From contig CAKSRS010000017.1 in the NCBI GenBank assembly GCA_934487205.1, positions 1 to 39,274 of the forward strand: a DNA stretch of 39,274 bases, read 5' to 3'. A model generated the notes under the pieces. The model worked only from the letters and a program-made list of their open reading frames with translations. It did not search any database and had not been told where the DNA came from. Origin of the DNA: an uncultured Clostridia bacterium. GTDB lineage: Bacteria; Bacillota; Clostridia; UBA1381. Positions within the stretch are counted from its first letter, which is position 1. Each line of letters opens with the position of its first letter. The position numbers and the translations under genes are program-made. Shown here piece after piece: positions 17,681-26,799 of this stretch.

Positions 17681-19597
17681 TTATTTTATATCTAATTTAG
17701 CCGCTTTACTTAGCGGGAATGGCTGCGCTATACCTTTCCATATATAGGCATACAAATCATAATCGGCGATATTTTCCGGAAGAACTATACCTTCCGTCAA
17801 AACTTTTGTTTCTTCGCCCCCGCTAATCGTCACCAAAGTGCGATACAGCTTATTGTTATAAAGCCCGCCCGTCTTTTTTCTCACGCCTATTATTACTGAC
17901 GCCGTGATAGTATCTTCGGTTAGATTTTGTATGTCAATCTCCGCATTTACCGTATTTTCCGCTGATTTAATAATTGCAGAATCCAAAATGCTTATTTCGT
18001 TTTTCGTTCTGAATGTATATTTTACCTCATTATCAAACTTCTGTCCTACTATCGCCTTTACCGTGGGTTTTACCGAAACATTATACGTTGTCCCCGGTTT
18101 TAAGTCGACACCGGTGAGCACAACCGCATTCTTGTCTGCCGACGCATCGGCAAAATCAACCGTTTTCCCCGTACTGTCCGTAATTTTAACCGAATCGGCA
18201 TTGACTGAATCCGGATCGAGCAAATAATTCATTTGCACCCGTACCGTGCTTGCATTCCCGAAATTTACATCATCTTCATATTCCTTAAGCAAAGCCATGT
18301 CCTCCGGCACGCCGTAGTACAAATCATCAAAATAAACTTGTGCCTCGTTTGTTCCGTCATCGCCGTCATTATACGCGTCTGCCGCGGTAGCTGCGCTCCA
18401 TAAAAAGCCGTAATTTAGGTGATTTCCGCCGTTCCACGGGTCATCAAGACCGATAAAGCGATACTGTTTGCGGTTATTCGTATCTCCGTATATATTTGCA
18501 AATGAAGGATTTGCACTATATAAATAGTCATAGGTCTGCGTCCAATCATAACCGGACTTATCCTCTTTCCATGAACCCGTACCTTTTAATTGCGCAGACA
18601 GCGCGCCTGTAAGATTATTCCCTTCATCATATATCTGCACGCTGTTAAGTACCGGGTGCGCCGTCTCTTGATTTGTGCAATCCACCGCATTTATGTAGTA
18701 TTTGACATGATACCACTTTCCTTTTTCATACGAACACACCTTATTGCCGTCATTCACAATACCAAGATAGATGTTCCCTTTATCAAACGTGATTGCATCG
18801 TAGACAGAGCCCTTTTTCAGCGCCGAATCGGTACTTTCCGGTCTGTCGGTAAGATACCACAGCGTATTGGTAAGAAAAGTCCCGTTCGCCTCGCCCGATT
18901 TCCAATCCATCTTTTTGTAATCGCTGTTTTGCGTAAGATTGAGCCGTACTCCTTCGCCTTCTTCATCTATTCTTATCCATGCACTTATCTCTCGTATGTT
19001 ATTGACTATATCAATATTGTTTACGCCGAAAAAATCAGACGTCGGAAAATTGCTGTTTCGGGGCTTTCGTCCGCTCGGTATCATGAAAAGCGCATAGTTT
19101 GTCTCGCCGCCGCGCTCAACCGGCTGCACCGTCATATCCCTTAAATCCATCTTCTGATCATATGCCACGGAACTGACAGAGGTAAAACCGTATCCTTCGG
19201 ATTCATTCCACGAACTCACCGATACACCATCGGCAAGCGTTTCCGCTTTAATATCATAAAGTCCCCAAATTGTCTGACCTGTGTCGCCGGGTTTTCTGTC
19301 GGGCGGATATTGCAGCTCGCCTTCTTCCGTGTACTGATTTTTATATAGATCCCCCGAGGCATACACCGTTGTATGACTTGCCGCGCCGTTCCATTCGCCG
19401 AAATTGTTAATATACTTCGTACGCGTCGGCGTACCCGAATTTGCGTTATAACACTCATTTGTTGTGTATGGTACAATGTATTTGTCAAAATTCTGACTGA
19501 ATTGTGACACCTGCTCTTTCGCAAAGGCTGCCGGCGGCAGCAAAATCGCATTAGCCGACAGAGCAGCCGTGAGCATTACCATTGTTACTTTTTTCAA
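17681..19597 (-). CDS. Secreted lectin-like protein with Ig-like domain
   Basis: A 638-residue exported protein, paralogous to the next gene downstream. It has a signal peptide (LTAALSANAILLPPAAFA) and a long beta-sandwich region (about 30-420) with FFGVNNIDIVNNIREISAWIR and IYLGIVNDGNKVCSYEKGKW. A bacterial Ig-like (Big_5/SbsA-type) domain follows (about 435-530, LKPGTTYNVSVKPTVKAIVGQKF...YTFRT). The C terminus is a ~95-residue module ending DLYAYIWKGIAQPFPL. TTG at 19597 is preferred because AAGGAG lies 8 nt before it; the GTG nine bases upstream overlaps that site. It is the first surface protein after the permeases, so a high-level glycan-binding role is likely. Confidence 0.6.
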   Translation of the reverse strand: MKKVTMVMLTAALSANAILLPPAAFAKEQVSQFSQNFDKYIVPYTTNECYNANSGTPTRTKYINNFGEWNGAASHTTVYASGDLYKNQYTEEGELQYPPDRKPGDTGQTIWGLYDIKAETLADGVSVSSWNESEGYGFTSVSSVAYDQKMDLRDMTVQPVERGGETNYALFMIPSGRKPRNSNFPTSDFFGVNNIDIVNNIREISAWIRIDEEGEGVRLNLTQNSDYKKMDWKSGEANGTFLTNTLWYLTDRPESTDSALKKGSVYDAITFDKGNIYLGIVNDGNKVCSYEKGKWYHVKYYINAVDCTNQETAHPVLNSVQIYDEGNNLTGALSAQLKGTGSWKEDKSGYDWTQTYDYLYSANPSFANIYGDTNNRKQYRFIGLDDPWNGGNHLNYGFLWSAATAADAYNDGDDGTNEAQVYFDDLYYGVPEDMALLKEYEDDVNFGNASTVRVQMNYLLDPDSVNADSVKITDSTGKTVDFADASADKNAVVLTGVDLKPGTTYNVSVKPTVKAIVGQKFDNEVKYTFRTKNEISILDSAIIKSAENTVNAEIDIQNLTEDTITASVIIGVRKKTGGLYNNKLYRTLVTISGGEETKVLTEGIVLPENIADYDLYAYIWKGIAQPFPLSKAAKLDIK

Positions 19598-19623
19598 ATT
19601 TATCACTCCTTAAAAATGCTAAG

Positions 19624-20475
19624 TTATCCTTTTACCGCACCGGCTGCAATGCCCGAAACAAAATATTTATTCCCGACAGCATATGCCAAAAGTACAGGAA
19701 TAAGAGCAACCGTTGTTCCCGCAAGCATTAAATTCCACGACGCTGCCGCCTGACCGGAATTTTTAAGCGCAACCACACCTACTATAAGCGTTCTTTGTTC
19801 CGGCCTTGTTAACGTAAATATCGTCGGCAGAAGATACTCGTTCCACGAACCCTGAAAAGCAAGTATCCCCACAGTCGCCATAATAGGCTTCGTAAGCGGG
19901 AGCATAATTCTTGCAAAAATCCCGAAGAAACTGCAGCCATCTATTTCCGCAGCTTCATCTAATGCTTTCGGTAAGGTATTAACATAACTCCTGACAAGAT
20001 ATATATTGATAATGGATACTCCGAACATCTTCATTACTATCAGACCCCACAGCGAATGTGCAAGCCCGAATATATCCAGTATATCAAAAAGAGGATAGAT
20101 TGTAATACTTCCGATGCTTACAAACATCAAGGAAGAAAATACCGCAAAAATCACCTTTTTTGCCGGAAATTCCCCGCGCGCAAACACGTATCCTCCCATC
20201 GAAGATGTTATCATCGTTATAACCACGCATATCACCGAATAGTATAAGCTGTTCCACAGCATATTTCCTATCCGGAAATTCCCGCTGTTCCATGCCTGTT
20301 TGTAATTATCCAGCGTAGGCGCCACCGGGAACAGGCGTTCCGGGTGCACCATAATCTCCGAATTTGATTTGAACGATGCAGAAATAACATATATTATCGG
20401 AAACAGTGTTATTGCCGCCATAGCTATAAGTATAAAATATGTAACAATGCTTGCCGCTTTCCTTTCATTTTTCAC
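19624..20475 (-). CDS. Sugar ABC transporter permease (MalG/AraQ type)
   Basis: A 283-residue inner-membrane protein with six hydrophobic segments. The cytoplasmic EAA loop that docks the ATPase is present: EAAEIDGCSFFGIFARI then MLPLTKP (about 188-212). A short N-terminal tail precedes the first membrane helix (ILIAMAAITLFPIIYVISASF), as in carbohydrate-uptake-1 (CUT1) permeases for oligosaccharides. The start is GTG with GGAAGTGGA upstream. It lies 15 bp after its partner permease. No ATPase is encoded in the window; CUT1 systems in Firmicutes commonly share a distant MsmX/UgpC-type ATPase. Confidence 0.93.
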   Translation of the reverse strand: MKNERKAASIVTYFILIAMAAITLFPIIYVISASFKSNSEIMVHPERLFPVAPTLDNYKQAWNSGNFRIGNMLWNSLYYSVICVVITMITSSMGGYVFARGEFPAKKVIFAVFSSLMFVSIGSITIYPLFDILDIFGLAHSLWGLIVMKMFGVSIINIYLVRSYVNTLPKALDEAAEIDGCSFFGIFARIMLPLTKPIMATVGILAFQGSWNEYLLPTIFTLTRPEQRTLIVGVVALKNSGQAAASWNLMLAGTTVALIPVLLAYAVGNKYFVSGIAAGAVKG

Positions 20476-20490
20476 AAATATTCCACTTCC

Positions 20491-21426
20491 TTAATATATA
20501 TTCTGCAATTTGCTGCTTAGTTTTGAATAGCCTATTGCCACCGCACACATAATTACCGATGTAATTATTGCCATTGCGCAGCCGTATCCTATGTTTACAT
20601 TATCACCTGCAAAACCCGGGACAAATTTACTAACTTGATACGCCATTACGCTGAACGTCGTGCCGGACGGTGCACCACCGGTTGTGACAAGTATTTCTTC
20701 ATTTACGTGCAGTGTTCCGTTAATTGACAAAAGCAATATTGTCTGCATAACCGGTGCAATCATAGGCAATGTTATACGGAAAAATGTCACAAATGCCGAC
20801 GCGCCGTCTATCTTTGCCGCCTCGTATACATCTTTCGGCACATTTGACAGTGCCGCAATGAAGTACAGTACATTAATTCCGAAAGTACTCCAGACAGATG
20901 CCGTAACCAAAACTGCCATCGCGCGTCCCGTAGACGAAAACCACGAGATTTCTTCCGTTATCAGTTTCAGTTTTACCAGCCATGCATTTATCAGACCGAA
21001 ATAATCAAACAAATTGGAAAAGATAAGTCCGACTATCGCAACGCTGATAATATTAGGCAGATAATATATCGCCCGAAAAATCCCCTTGCCTTTTATTTTT
21101 TTCTCCAGCAGTACCGCCAAAAACAGCGCCAGCGGAAGTTCTATAGGCAGCTTAAACAATGCAAATTTCAAGGTAGTAAGCCATGTCCCCCAATACACCT
21201 TATCCTCACTCAGCAAGCGAATAAAATTTTCCAATCCGACAAATCTCGTCTCGGAGGGTGCGCCCGTATAATGGAAAAAGGCTTTTTGGGCTGCCCACAG
21301 CATAGGTGTCAGCGTAAATACCATCACACCTATAATTTGCGTTGAAAGCATAAGATAGCACGAAATCATTTCCGAACGTCTTCTGCTGTTTATCACTGTA
21401 CTTCCCCTTTCTTTTATTTTTTTCAT
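20491..21426 (-). CDS. Sugar ABC transporter permease (MalF/UgpA type)
   Basis: A 311-residue inner-membrane protein forming the heterodimeric channel with the following permease. It has six predicted membrane segments and the EAA loop EAAKIDGASAFVTFFRITLP (about 203-222). The start could be ATG at 21426, 12 bp after the binding-protein stop, or a GTG at codon 11 with a better GGGGAAG site; the longer form is given. The position right after the solute-binding lipoprotein is typical of oligosaccharide transporters. Confidence 0.92.
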   Translation of the reverse strand: MKKIKERGSTVINSRRRSEMISCYLMLSTQIIGVMVFTLTPMLWAAQKAFFHYTGAPSETRFVGLENFIRLLSEDKVYWGTWLTTLKFALFKLPIELPLALFLAVLLEKKIKGKGIFRAIYYLPNIISVAIVGLIFSNLFDYFGLINAWLVKLKLITEEISWFSSTGRAMAVLVTASVWSTFGINVLYFIAALSNVPKDVYEAAKIDGASAFVTFFRITLPMIAPVMQTILLLSINGTLHVNEEILVTTGGAPSGTTFSVMAYQVSKFVPGFAGDNVNIGYGCAMAIITSVIMCAVAIGYSKLSSKLQNIY

Positions 21427-21438
21427 TCTTTTGCCTCT

Positions 21439-22812
21439 TTAACGTTTAATATTATAGTCAGGATCTACACGTATGCTGCCGTCATAGTTGGGATTGATTT
21501 CCAAATACTTTGCGACAGCCTCATTTGCGTCCTTTGTCGCTTTTTCAAGTGCCTCATCAACCGTCATATCTCCGTTCCATACACTGTTCATGAACATATC
21601 GGCAAGAGTTGTTTTTCCGTCCATATTTTTTGATTTTCCAATAACCATGTTCGTTGAAATTTTCAGCAAATCCGCAAACTCTGCCCAGCCTTTAAGTTCA
21701 CATTCCGACGGGTCCAAATCTGCAATAATATTGTAATCCCACGGCATATTCAAACCGCTTTTATAAAGATCACGTGCAACTTCATCACCGCATATCCATT
21801 TATAAACCGTCATTATTTTTTCCGGATCCTTATTTGCCACGGATTCGGAATTTATGCACGGCGCCCAGCCCGGGCGGTACGGCTGCAAATATCTTTCCTG
21901 TGTGCTGTATGTAGGAAGCGGCGCTACACCCCAGTCGCATTTTGCCGGGAATTGCGTGTTTAGAACGCCCACGTCCCACGAATATCCTATCTTCATACCG
22001 ATATTTCCTTCGGCAAATCTTGCTCTTGCGGGGTCGTTATCAATTCCCTCCGCACCCGGATAAAGTGAACCGTCTTTTTTTATCTGCAATATAGCTTCCA
22101 ACAGCTGCTTGTATCCGCTGTAATCATATGTTCCTGTTCTTGTATCATATCCCTGATGCCCTACAGACGGCATAACAACCGCCGCCACATCACAATCAAA
22201 CCAGCTGCTCCACTTCATGGGAATGATTATTCCAAACCGTTTTTCCGCCACATTTGTAAGAATTTTTGCATCTTCTACCATTTCCGCAATAGTTTGCGGC
22301 GGCTTTGCTTCTCCGTTCTCGTCAACAATATTTGCCTGTTTAAACATGTCCTTATTATATATAAGACCGACGGTTGTCGTTGTCAAAGGTACCGTATATG
22401 CAACACCTTCGTTCAGATGCCAGCCTTCAACAAGATTTCCTTCATATCTTTTAAGAAATTCTTTTCCGCCCGGCATTTTTTCTATCGGCTCTATATATTT
22501 GTTGTCAGCGCTTTTTTTAATGCTGCCCAACGGGAATATATCAGGTGCGGCACCGGTTGAAAGAGCAAGGTCAATCTGCTGAGCTATGTCATTTTCCTTA
22601 ACTTCATAGACAAGTTTTATTCCTTCCTGCTTACCTGTTGTGTCATTAAACTCCCTTACAAGCTTATCCATTTCGTTTTTACTGTGCGAGTCGGCACTCC
22701 ATACCGTCACTTCGGTAAAATCTTTACCCTTCTTGCCTGTGCTTATACCGCAGCTGCTCCCAAAAACCAAGAGTGCCAAAACACCCGCAACAACACACAT
22801 TGTTTTCTTCAT
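21439..22812 (-). CDS. Extracellular sugar-binding lipoprotein (ABC transporter)
   Basis: A 457-residue family 1 extracellular solute-binding protein. The N terminus MKKTMCVVAGVLALLVFGSSCG is a lipoprotein signal with the lipid-anchored Cys at position 21. The mature part has family hallmarks: TVWSADSHSKNEMDKLVREFN near the start and TTVGLIYNKDMFKQANI around 150. It captures an oligosaccharide and delivers it to the two permeases. ATG at 22812 is supported by AAGGAGGAAAC; the reading frame is open upstream but lacks a signal peptide there. It heads the operon, directly downstream of a near-consensus promoter and a 19-bp palindrome. Confidence 0.93.
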   Translation of the reverse strand: MKKTMCVVAGVLALLVFGSSCGISTGKKGKDFTEVTVWSADSHSKNEMDKLVREFNDTTGKQEGIKLVYEVKENDIAQQIDLALSTGAAPDIFPLGSIKKSADNKYIEPIEKMPGGKEFLKRYEGNLVEGWHLNEGVAYTVPLTTTTVGLIYNKDMFKQANIVDENGEAKPPQTIAEMVEDAKILTNVAEKRFGIIIPMKWSSWFDCDVAAVVMPSVGHQGYDTRTGTYDYSGYKQLLEAILQIKKDGSLYPGAEGIDNDPARARFAEGNIGMKIGYSWDVGVLNTQFPAKCDWGVAPLPTYSTQERYLQPYRPGWAPCINSESVANKDPEKIMTVYKWICGDEVARDLYKSGLNMPWDYNIIADLDPSECELKGWAEFADLLKISTNMVIGKSKNMDGKTTLADMFMNSVWNGDMTVDEALEKATKDANEAVAKYLEINPNYDGSIRVDPDYNIKR

Positions 22813-22890
22813 ATTGTTTCCTCCTTCTTTAACATCGGCTTTATGCGGCAATTTCCCCGCCGCATAGAATCTCCGTCTTTTTATAGTTTG

Positions 22891-22919
22891 ATTATAGCAG
22901 ATATCATACATTCTGTTAA
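22891..22919 (-). promoter_or_regulatory. Sigma-A promoter of the transport/glycosidase operon
   Basis: On the minus strand, TTAACA (complement of 22914-22919) and TATAAT (complement of 22891-22896) are exactly 17 bp apart. The transcript would begin near 22884, giving a leader of about 70 nt before the binding-protein start. A palindrome abuts the -35 box. Confidence 0.8.
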
Positions 22920-22938
22920 GGGTGAAATTGTTTCACCC
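22920..22938. promoter_or_regulatory. Perfect 19-bp palindromic operator candidate
   Basis: GGGTGAAATTGTTTCACCC: 8-bp arms around a 3-bp centre, immediately upstream of the -35 box of the sugar-transport operon and 15 bp past the response-regulator stop. It has no T-run, so it is a poor terminator. Its place and symmetry suit a dimeric activator, most simply the adjacent NarL-type response regulator. That binding is inferred. Confidence 0.65.
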
Positions 22939-22953
22939 CGCAAGCGGAAACTC

Positions 22954-23622
22954 TCACAAATTATAGTCCTCAAATATCTGTATACTGCGCAAAAAACCGA
23001 CCATTTCGTTTACATTGGTGAAACCGAGTTTTCGGAGAATATGCCGTACGTGCGATTTCACCGTCTCCTGCGAAATAAACTCGGACTGAGCTATCTGGCT
23101 GCGTTTTTTCCCGTTGTACAAATATTTCAAAACAACCCTTTCCATTTCGGTAAGTTTGGAAAAATTATTAATAAAAAACATTATGCTCATTTCTTTTCTT
23201 TTGGATTTACATATCTGCTCTTTTATTTTCCGAACCAGCCGCGGACCCATAAAACTGTCATTTTTGTAAACATTGCGTATCGTATCGCATATTATGTTGT
23301 TATCTACCTCTTTAAACAAATAATCCACCGCTCCGGCAAGATACGCATCTACCATAAACTCATCGCTTTGATGAATCGTAAGCATGATAACTTTGGATTG
23401 TGTGGTATCGGTAATTCGCTTGGTTGCCTCAATGCCGTCCATACCGCTGTCCATCTGAATATCCATAATGACAATATCCGGCTTTGTTTGCTGCGTTATT
23501 TCCACAGCCTCATCTCCCGTGGACGCCATGCCCGTCACCGTCATATCCTCCTGCATATTAATAACTTCCGCAAAATGTTCTCTTATCGTTTTTATATCAT
23601 CACAAACTACGCACTTTATCAT
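22954..23622 (-). CDS. NarL/FixJ-family response regulator
   Basis: A 222-residue cytosolic transcription regulator. The receiver domain (1-120) has acidic pocket Asp8/Asp9, phospho-acceptor Asp54 in DIVIMDIQMDSG and Lys in DYLFKEVD. A LuxR-type helix-turn-helix follows (about 157-205): LTEMERVVLKYLYNGKKRSQIA and ETVKSHVRHILRKLGF. ATG at 23622 is chosen because the receiver fold begins there (MIKCVVCDD) and GGAGGATTAAG precedes it. The kinase stop is 1 bp upstream, so the two are co-translated. It probably activates the downstream operon through the palindrome at 22920-22938. Confidence 0.93.
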   Translation of the reverse strand: MIKCVVCDDIKTIREHFAEVINMQEDMTVTGMASTGDEAVEITQQTKPDIVIMDIQMDSGMDGIEATKRITDTTQSKVIMLTIHQSDEFMVDAYLAGAVDYLFKEVDNNIICDTIRNVYKNDSFMGPRLVRKIKEQICKSKRKEMSIMFFINNFSKLTEMERVVLKYLYNGKKRSQIAQSEFISQETVKSHVRHILRKLGFTNVNEMVGFLRSIQIFEDYNL

Positions 23623-23623
23623 C

Positions 23624-25093
23624 TTAATCCTCCGATGGCAATATAACTTGAAATTCTGTATAGTTCCCGGGTTCACTTTCAACATTGACAGCCCCGGCAT
23701 GAAGATCGCTCACATTTTTAACGTAAGCAAGCCCCATGCCCCAGTTATCAAGAGTCTTTTTTGTTGTATAAAAAGGTCGAAAAACCTTCTTGAGGTTTTT
23801 TCGCTCAATTCCCACGCCGTTATCGCGTATGCATATACCAACCCACGGCGGCTCCGAAACTATTTTAATATCAATTCTGCCCGCCCCGCCTTTACCGGCA
23901 ACAGCCTCTACTGCGTTTGACAGCAGATTGTAAATCATTTCTTCAATACAAAGACTGTCACCGTATACAAAAGCATTATCTTCTGTGGCTTTATAATTAA
24001 TTTCCGGATTTTTTGAGGTATTCAGACGATTGATTGCCTCGCGCACACATTCATTCAAATCTACCGTTTTAAACTGTATGCGCGTCCTGTTGCAAATAAC
24101 CATAAACTGATTCAGCTGTGTTCTCAGCTTGCATATGTAATTATCAATTTCGGCAAGCGCATTGAGTGACTCCTCTGCCGGGTAACAATCCACAGCCTTT
24201 TCTTTTAAAATCTGCATAGCAAAAACTATATTTTTGAAACTGTGGAATACGTCTTGTATGTCCGATAATGCAATGCACTTTTTCTTCCAATAAAATTTGC
24301 GTTGTATAAATTCTTCGCCGAAAATATGGAATTTCAGCAGCATATACATAATCGCCACAACTACTGCAATAAAAACAATAACCGTTACATATAGTACATA
24401 TGAGTTACGGGTATAAAAATTTTCAAGGTCATATATATTGAAGTTACCCACAAATCGGCTTATTACAATCATGTACAGCAGCATCAGTTCAAAAACAATC
24501 TCTGCCGCACTCACTATTATTATCTGCCACCGTTTGTAAATCAGCTGTGTGGAATGTATATCCTTTATGTTTTGTATAATGGGACTCAGGTAACAAATAA
24601 AAATTATTATCATACATGCTGCCTTCGCTACTTTTTCTGTATTGCGAACAAGCATCAGATGTGTTTCGTCCGCAGCAATGCGCTCTGCAATATACAATGT
24701 TTCCGCAAAATAATTCGAATTTATTACCAAAAACACCGCTGTTATCACCGCAAATACTGAAAATACCCTCATAATCCCGCGTATATCATTCTTGTAAATA
24801 TACTTTCTCGACAAATGTATACATACCGCCAAAATCGAAAAAACAACCGCCGTATTAACTATTACGCGCAAGTCAAAAAAGCTGATTTTGTAGAAAAGCA
24901 TATTATATATAGTAAATTCAAATTCGAAAATCCATCTATAAGTTGATGTCTTTATCAATTTCAGCATAAGTGCCAGCAGCAGGCAAAACAGCGAAATGTA
25001 ATACGAGCAAAAAACAAGCGTATACAGACTTCGCCGTTTCCACGCAAAAACTCCCATTATAAACACCAACAGTATTATCATGCAAAGTATCAT
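23624..25093 (-). CDS. Membrane sensor histidine kinase
   Basis: A 489-residue kinase. Residues 1-255 hold about seven hydrophobic segments with little extracellular loop, so the input domain is intramembrane. The helical dimerisation segment has FHSFKN with probable phospho-His284. The ATPase domain has an N box (IYNLLSNAVEAV), G1 box (DNGVGI), F box (FRPFYTTKK) and G2 box (WGMGLAYVKN). The H region lacks the classical HExxTP sequence, as in many kinases paired with NarL-type regulators. The signal is not readable; given its position between the two sugar operons, availability of the glycan or envelope state is the likely cue. Confidence 0.9.
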   Translation of the reverse strand: MILCMIILLVFIMGVFAWKRRSLYTLVFCSYYISLFCLLLALMLKLIKTSTYRWIFEFEFTIYNMLFYKISFFDLRVIVNTAVVFSILAVCIHLSRKYIYKNDIRGIMRVFSVFAVITAVFLVINSNYFAETLYIAERIAADETHLMLVRNTEKVAKAACMIIIFICYLSPIIQNIKDIHSTQLIYKRWQIIIVSAAEIVFELMLLYMIVISRFVGNFNIYDLENFYTRNSYVLYVTVIVFIAVVVAIMYMLLKFHIFGEEFIQRKFYWKKKCIALSDIQDVFHSFKNIVFAMQILKEKAVDCYPAEESLNALAEIDNYICKLRTQLNQFMVICNRTRIQFKTVDLNECVREAINRLNTSKNPEINYKATEDNAFVYGDSLCIEEMIYNLLSNAVEAVAGKGGAGRIDIKIVSEPPWVGICIRDNGVGIERKNLKKVFRPFYTTKKTLDNWGMGLAYVKNVSDLHAGAVNVESEPGNYTEFQVILPSED

Positions 25094-25113
25094 ATTTTAT
25101 CACTCCCACATCA

Positions 25114-25142
25114 ATTATAACGCTACTCCGCGAATTTTTAAA
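25114..25142 (-). promoter_or_regulatory. Probable promoter of the kinase/regulator pair
   Basis: Minus-strand TTTAAA (complement of 25137-25142) and TATAAT (25114-25119) are 17 bp apart, about 20 bp before the kinase start. The -35 is weak and the leader would be very short. A TTGACA further upstream (complement near 25165-25170) has no well-placed -10. Confidence 0.5.
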
Positions 25143-25212
25143 CAAATACATAAAATATATTTCCTGTCAAATTTTTCCTATATCCGCGTAATTGTTTATT
25201 GAGCATAGTTAT

Positions 25213-25238
25213 AAAAAGCGCAGATTCCGGTGCGGAAT
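25213..25238 (-). terminator. Weak possible terminator of the cytosolic enzyme operon
   Basis: Complementary ATTCCG (25224-25229) and CGGAAT (25233-25238) form a 6-bp stem with a 3-nt loop on the minus strand. A T5 run follows 6 nt later (complement of 25213-25217). It lies in the 191-bp gap between the ADP-ribosylglycohydrolase-like gene and the kinase gene. Termination may be partial. Confidence 0.35.
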
Positions 25239-25284
25239 TATGAAAAATGCAGCCGGACTTTATTCCGATTACCGATTAATAATT

Positions 25285-26769
25285 TTATACTCCCAAAATT
25301 TTCACGGTTGCGGTTCCGCACATTGCACGGCATGCCGGGTCGGCTTCTATTACTATTTTGTTCACGCTTTCGACCCGTTCACCCGCTGTAATTGTTGCCT
25401 CCCATATATCATATTCTTCTTTTACAACGTCAAAATCGGCATTATAATAGCGCATAAAAACATCTTTGGAATACTCCGCACTCCACCCGTCGGGAAGATA
25501 TATATGCATGTGCATATGCCGCGGATCCATAAGCTTATTGCGGAGCTTTACTTTAATTTTTATATTTCCGTTCGGAGCAATTACGGGCTCGTGCTCAAAT
25601 TCAAGTATTGCATCTGCATAAACCGTATCAAACAACAGTACGGAATACGGTTTACGTGACAAAAATCTTTCGCTGCCCTCCAAACTGCGCTCAAACAGCT
25701 TGTAGGAAATACCTTCCTTAACCACTTCAAACTTTTCGTTTCTCAGTTCGTCATCGCCGTCGGTAAACCGCATATTGACCCCGTTAGCCTTAAACACAAC
25801 CGGCATAAGATACATAATTCTGTCGGTAAGAGCGTCGCATGTCGGCGGAAGATCATAGCAATCAGCCGACAGCGCAACGGTTCTGATGGATGTGCCGATA
25901 TATTCCTTCCAGTCATCGGGTATGCCGGCACTTCCGTACAATATCCCCAAAAATGCCCCGACGGTCGCACCCGTACAGTCGGTATCATCGCCGCAGCTTA
26001 TTGCCGTCAGCATGGATTTTTTAAAGTCAAACTCACCGTAAAGCAATCCGAGTATAACAAAAGCTACATTTGACGGTGCTTGAAAGCGTCCCATATCCTC
26101 ATTCTGACTGATGAGCATATCTCTCACAGCCCGTGGTTCGGTACCTTTTTCATATTCCGCAATTACCAGTTTCACGCTTTTTGCCGTACGGCAATCCCCG
26201 GGTATGCTTTCAAGAGCTCTGTCTATTGTTTTTCTTCCGTCTGTTTCAAAAAAAGCCAAACATTCCATAGTGGACGTAAATATCTCGGCATATGTCCCCT
26301 CGTCCATGCCATGGTCAATGCAAGCGTCCATGCAGGCATATTTTGTGGTTATTCCCGTAAAGCCGGGGGTAAGGCATGCCCATATTTCCGAGCGAATCCA
26401 TGCACCGTTTGAACGTTTCCACTGTTCATTTCTGTACTCACCGGAAATCGGCGGCAGTAAGCCGGATTGAAGATTGCACTTCGCCGTTCCGTACTCATTC
26501 CAGTATGGTGCAATAAAGCTTATCCAATATTCCCCCAATACCTTTTCGTTCAGGTTATACGCGCCGTATTCTTCCAAAGCGCGCAGCCAAATAAGCTGTA
26601 AATCCAAATCATCATTCGGCAAAGGTTCACCTTTGGGCGTAATGAAACCCTGTACATCAACAAAATCTTTGGTACCCTCGTACGGACCGCCCATGGTACC
26701 GCCTATATTTTTCCCGACCCAACACGAATAGATTTTATCTCTTATCCGTTCATAATTAAGTTTAATCAT
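25285..26769 (-). CDS. ADP-ribosylglycohydrolase-fold protein
   Basis: A 494-residue cytosolic protein. Residues 1-330 match the all-helical ADP-ribosyl-glycohydrolase (DraG/ARH) family: an N-terminal helix with SCWVGKNIGGTMGGPYEG, first metal site NDDLDL (Asp53, Asp54, Asp56), and second metal site CGDDTDCTGATVGA (Asp261, Asp262, Asp264). These acidic residues normally bind two Mg ions. Residues about 370-494 form an extra C-terminal beta-sandwich absent from DraG. Being last in an operon with a sugar kinase, two SIS proteins and an oxidoreductase, it more likely cleaves a glycosidic bond in a small metabolite than reverses protein ADP-ribosylation; that is inference. Confidence 0.85.
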   Translation of the reverse strand: MIKLNYERIRDKIYSCWVGKNIGGTMGGPYEGTKDFVDVQGFITPKGEPLPNDDLDLQLIWLRALEEYGAYNLNEKVLGEYWISFIAPYWNEYGTAKCNLQSGLLPPISGEYRNEQWKRSNGAWIRSEIWACLTPGFTGITTKYACMDACIDHGMDEGTYAEIFTSTMECLAFFETDGRKTIDRALESIPGDCRTAKSVKLVIAEYEKGTEPRAVRDMLISQNEDMGRFQAPSNVAFVILGLLYGEFDFKKSMLTAISCGDDTDCTGATVGAFLGILYGSAGIPDDWKEYIGTSIRTVALSADCYDLPPTCDALTDRIMYLMPVVFKANGVNMRFTDGDDELRNEKFEVVKEGISYKLFERSLEGSERFLSRKPYSVLLFDTVYADAILEFEHEPVIAPNGNIKIKVKLRNKLMDPRHMHMHIYLPDGWSAEYSKDVFMRYYNADFDVVKEEYDIWEATITAGERVESVNKIVIEADPACRAMCGTATVKILGV

Positions 26770-26799
26770 GTGCTATCCTCTCCTTCATCACGATTTACG

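Noticed and set aside
22920..22938. Terminator of the kinase/regulator operon
   Set aside because: The stem is perfect but no T-run follows on the minus strand, and it abuts a -35 box, so an operator is the better reading.
22684..23646. 320-codon open frame on the plus strand
   Set aside because: It is antisense to the binding-protein start, the promoter and the response regulator; its composition is unlike a real protein.
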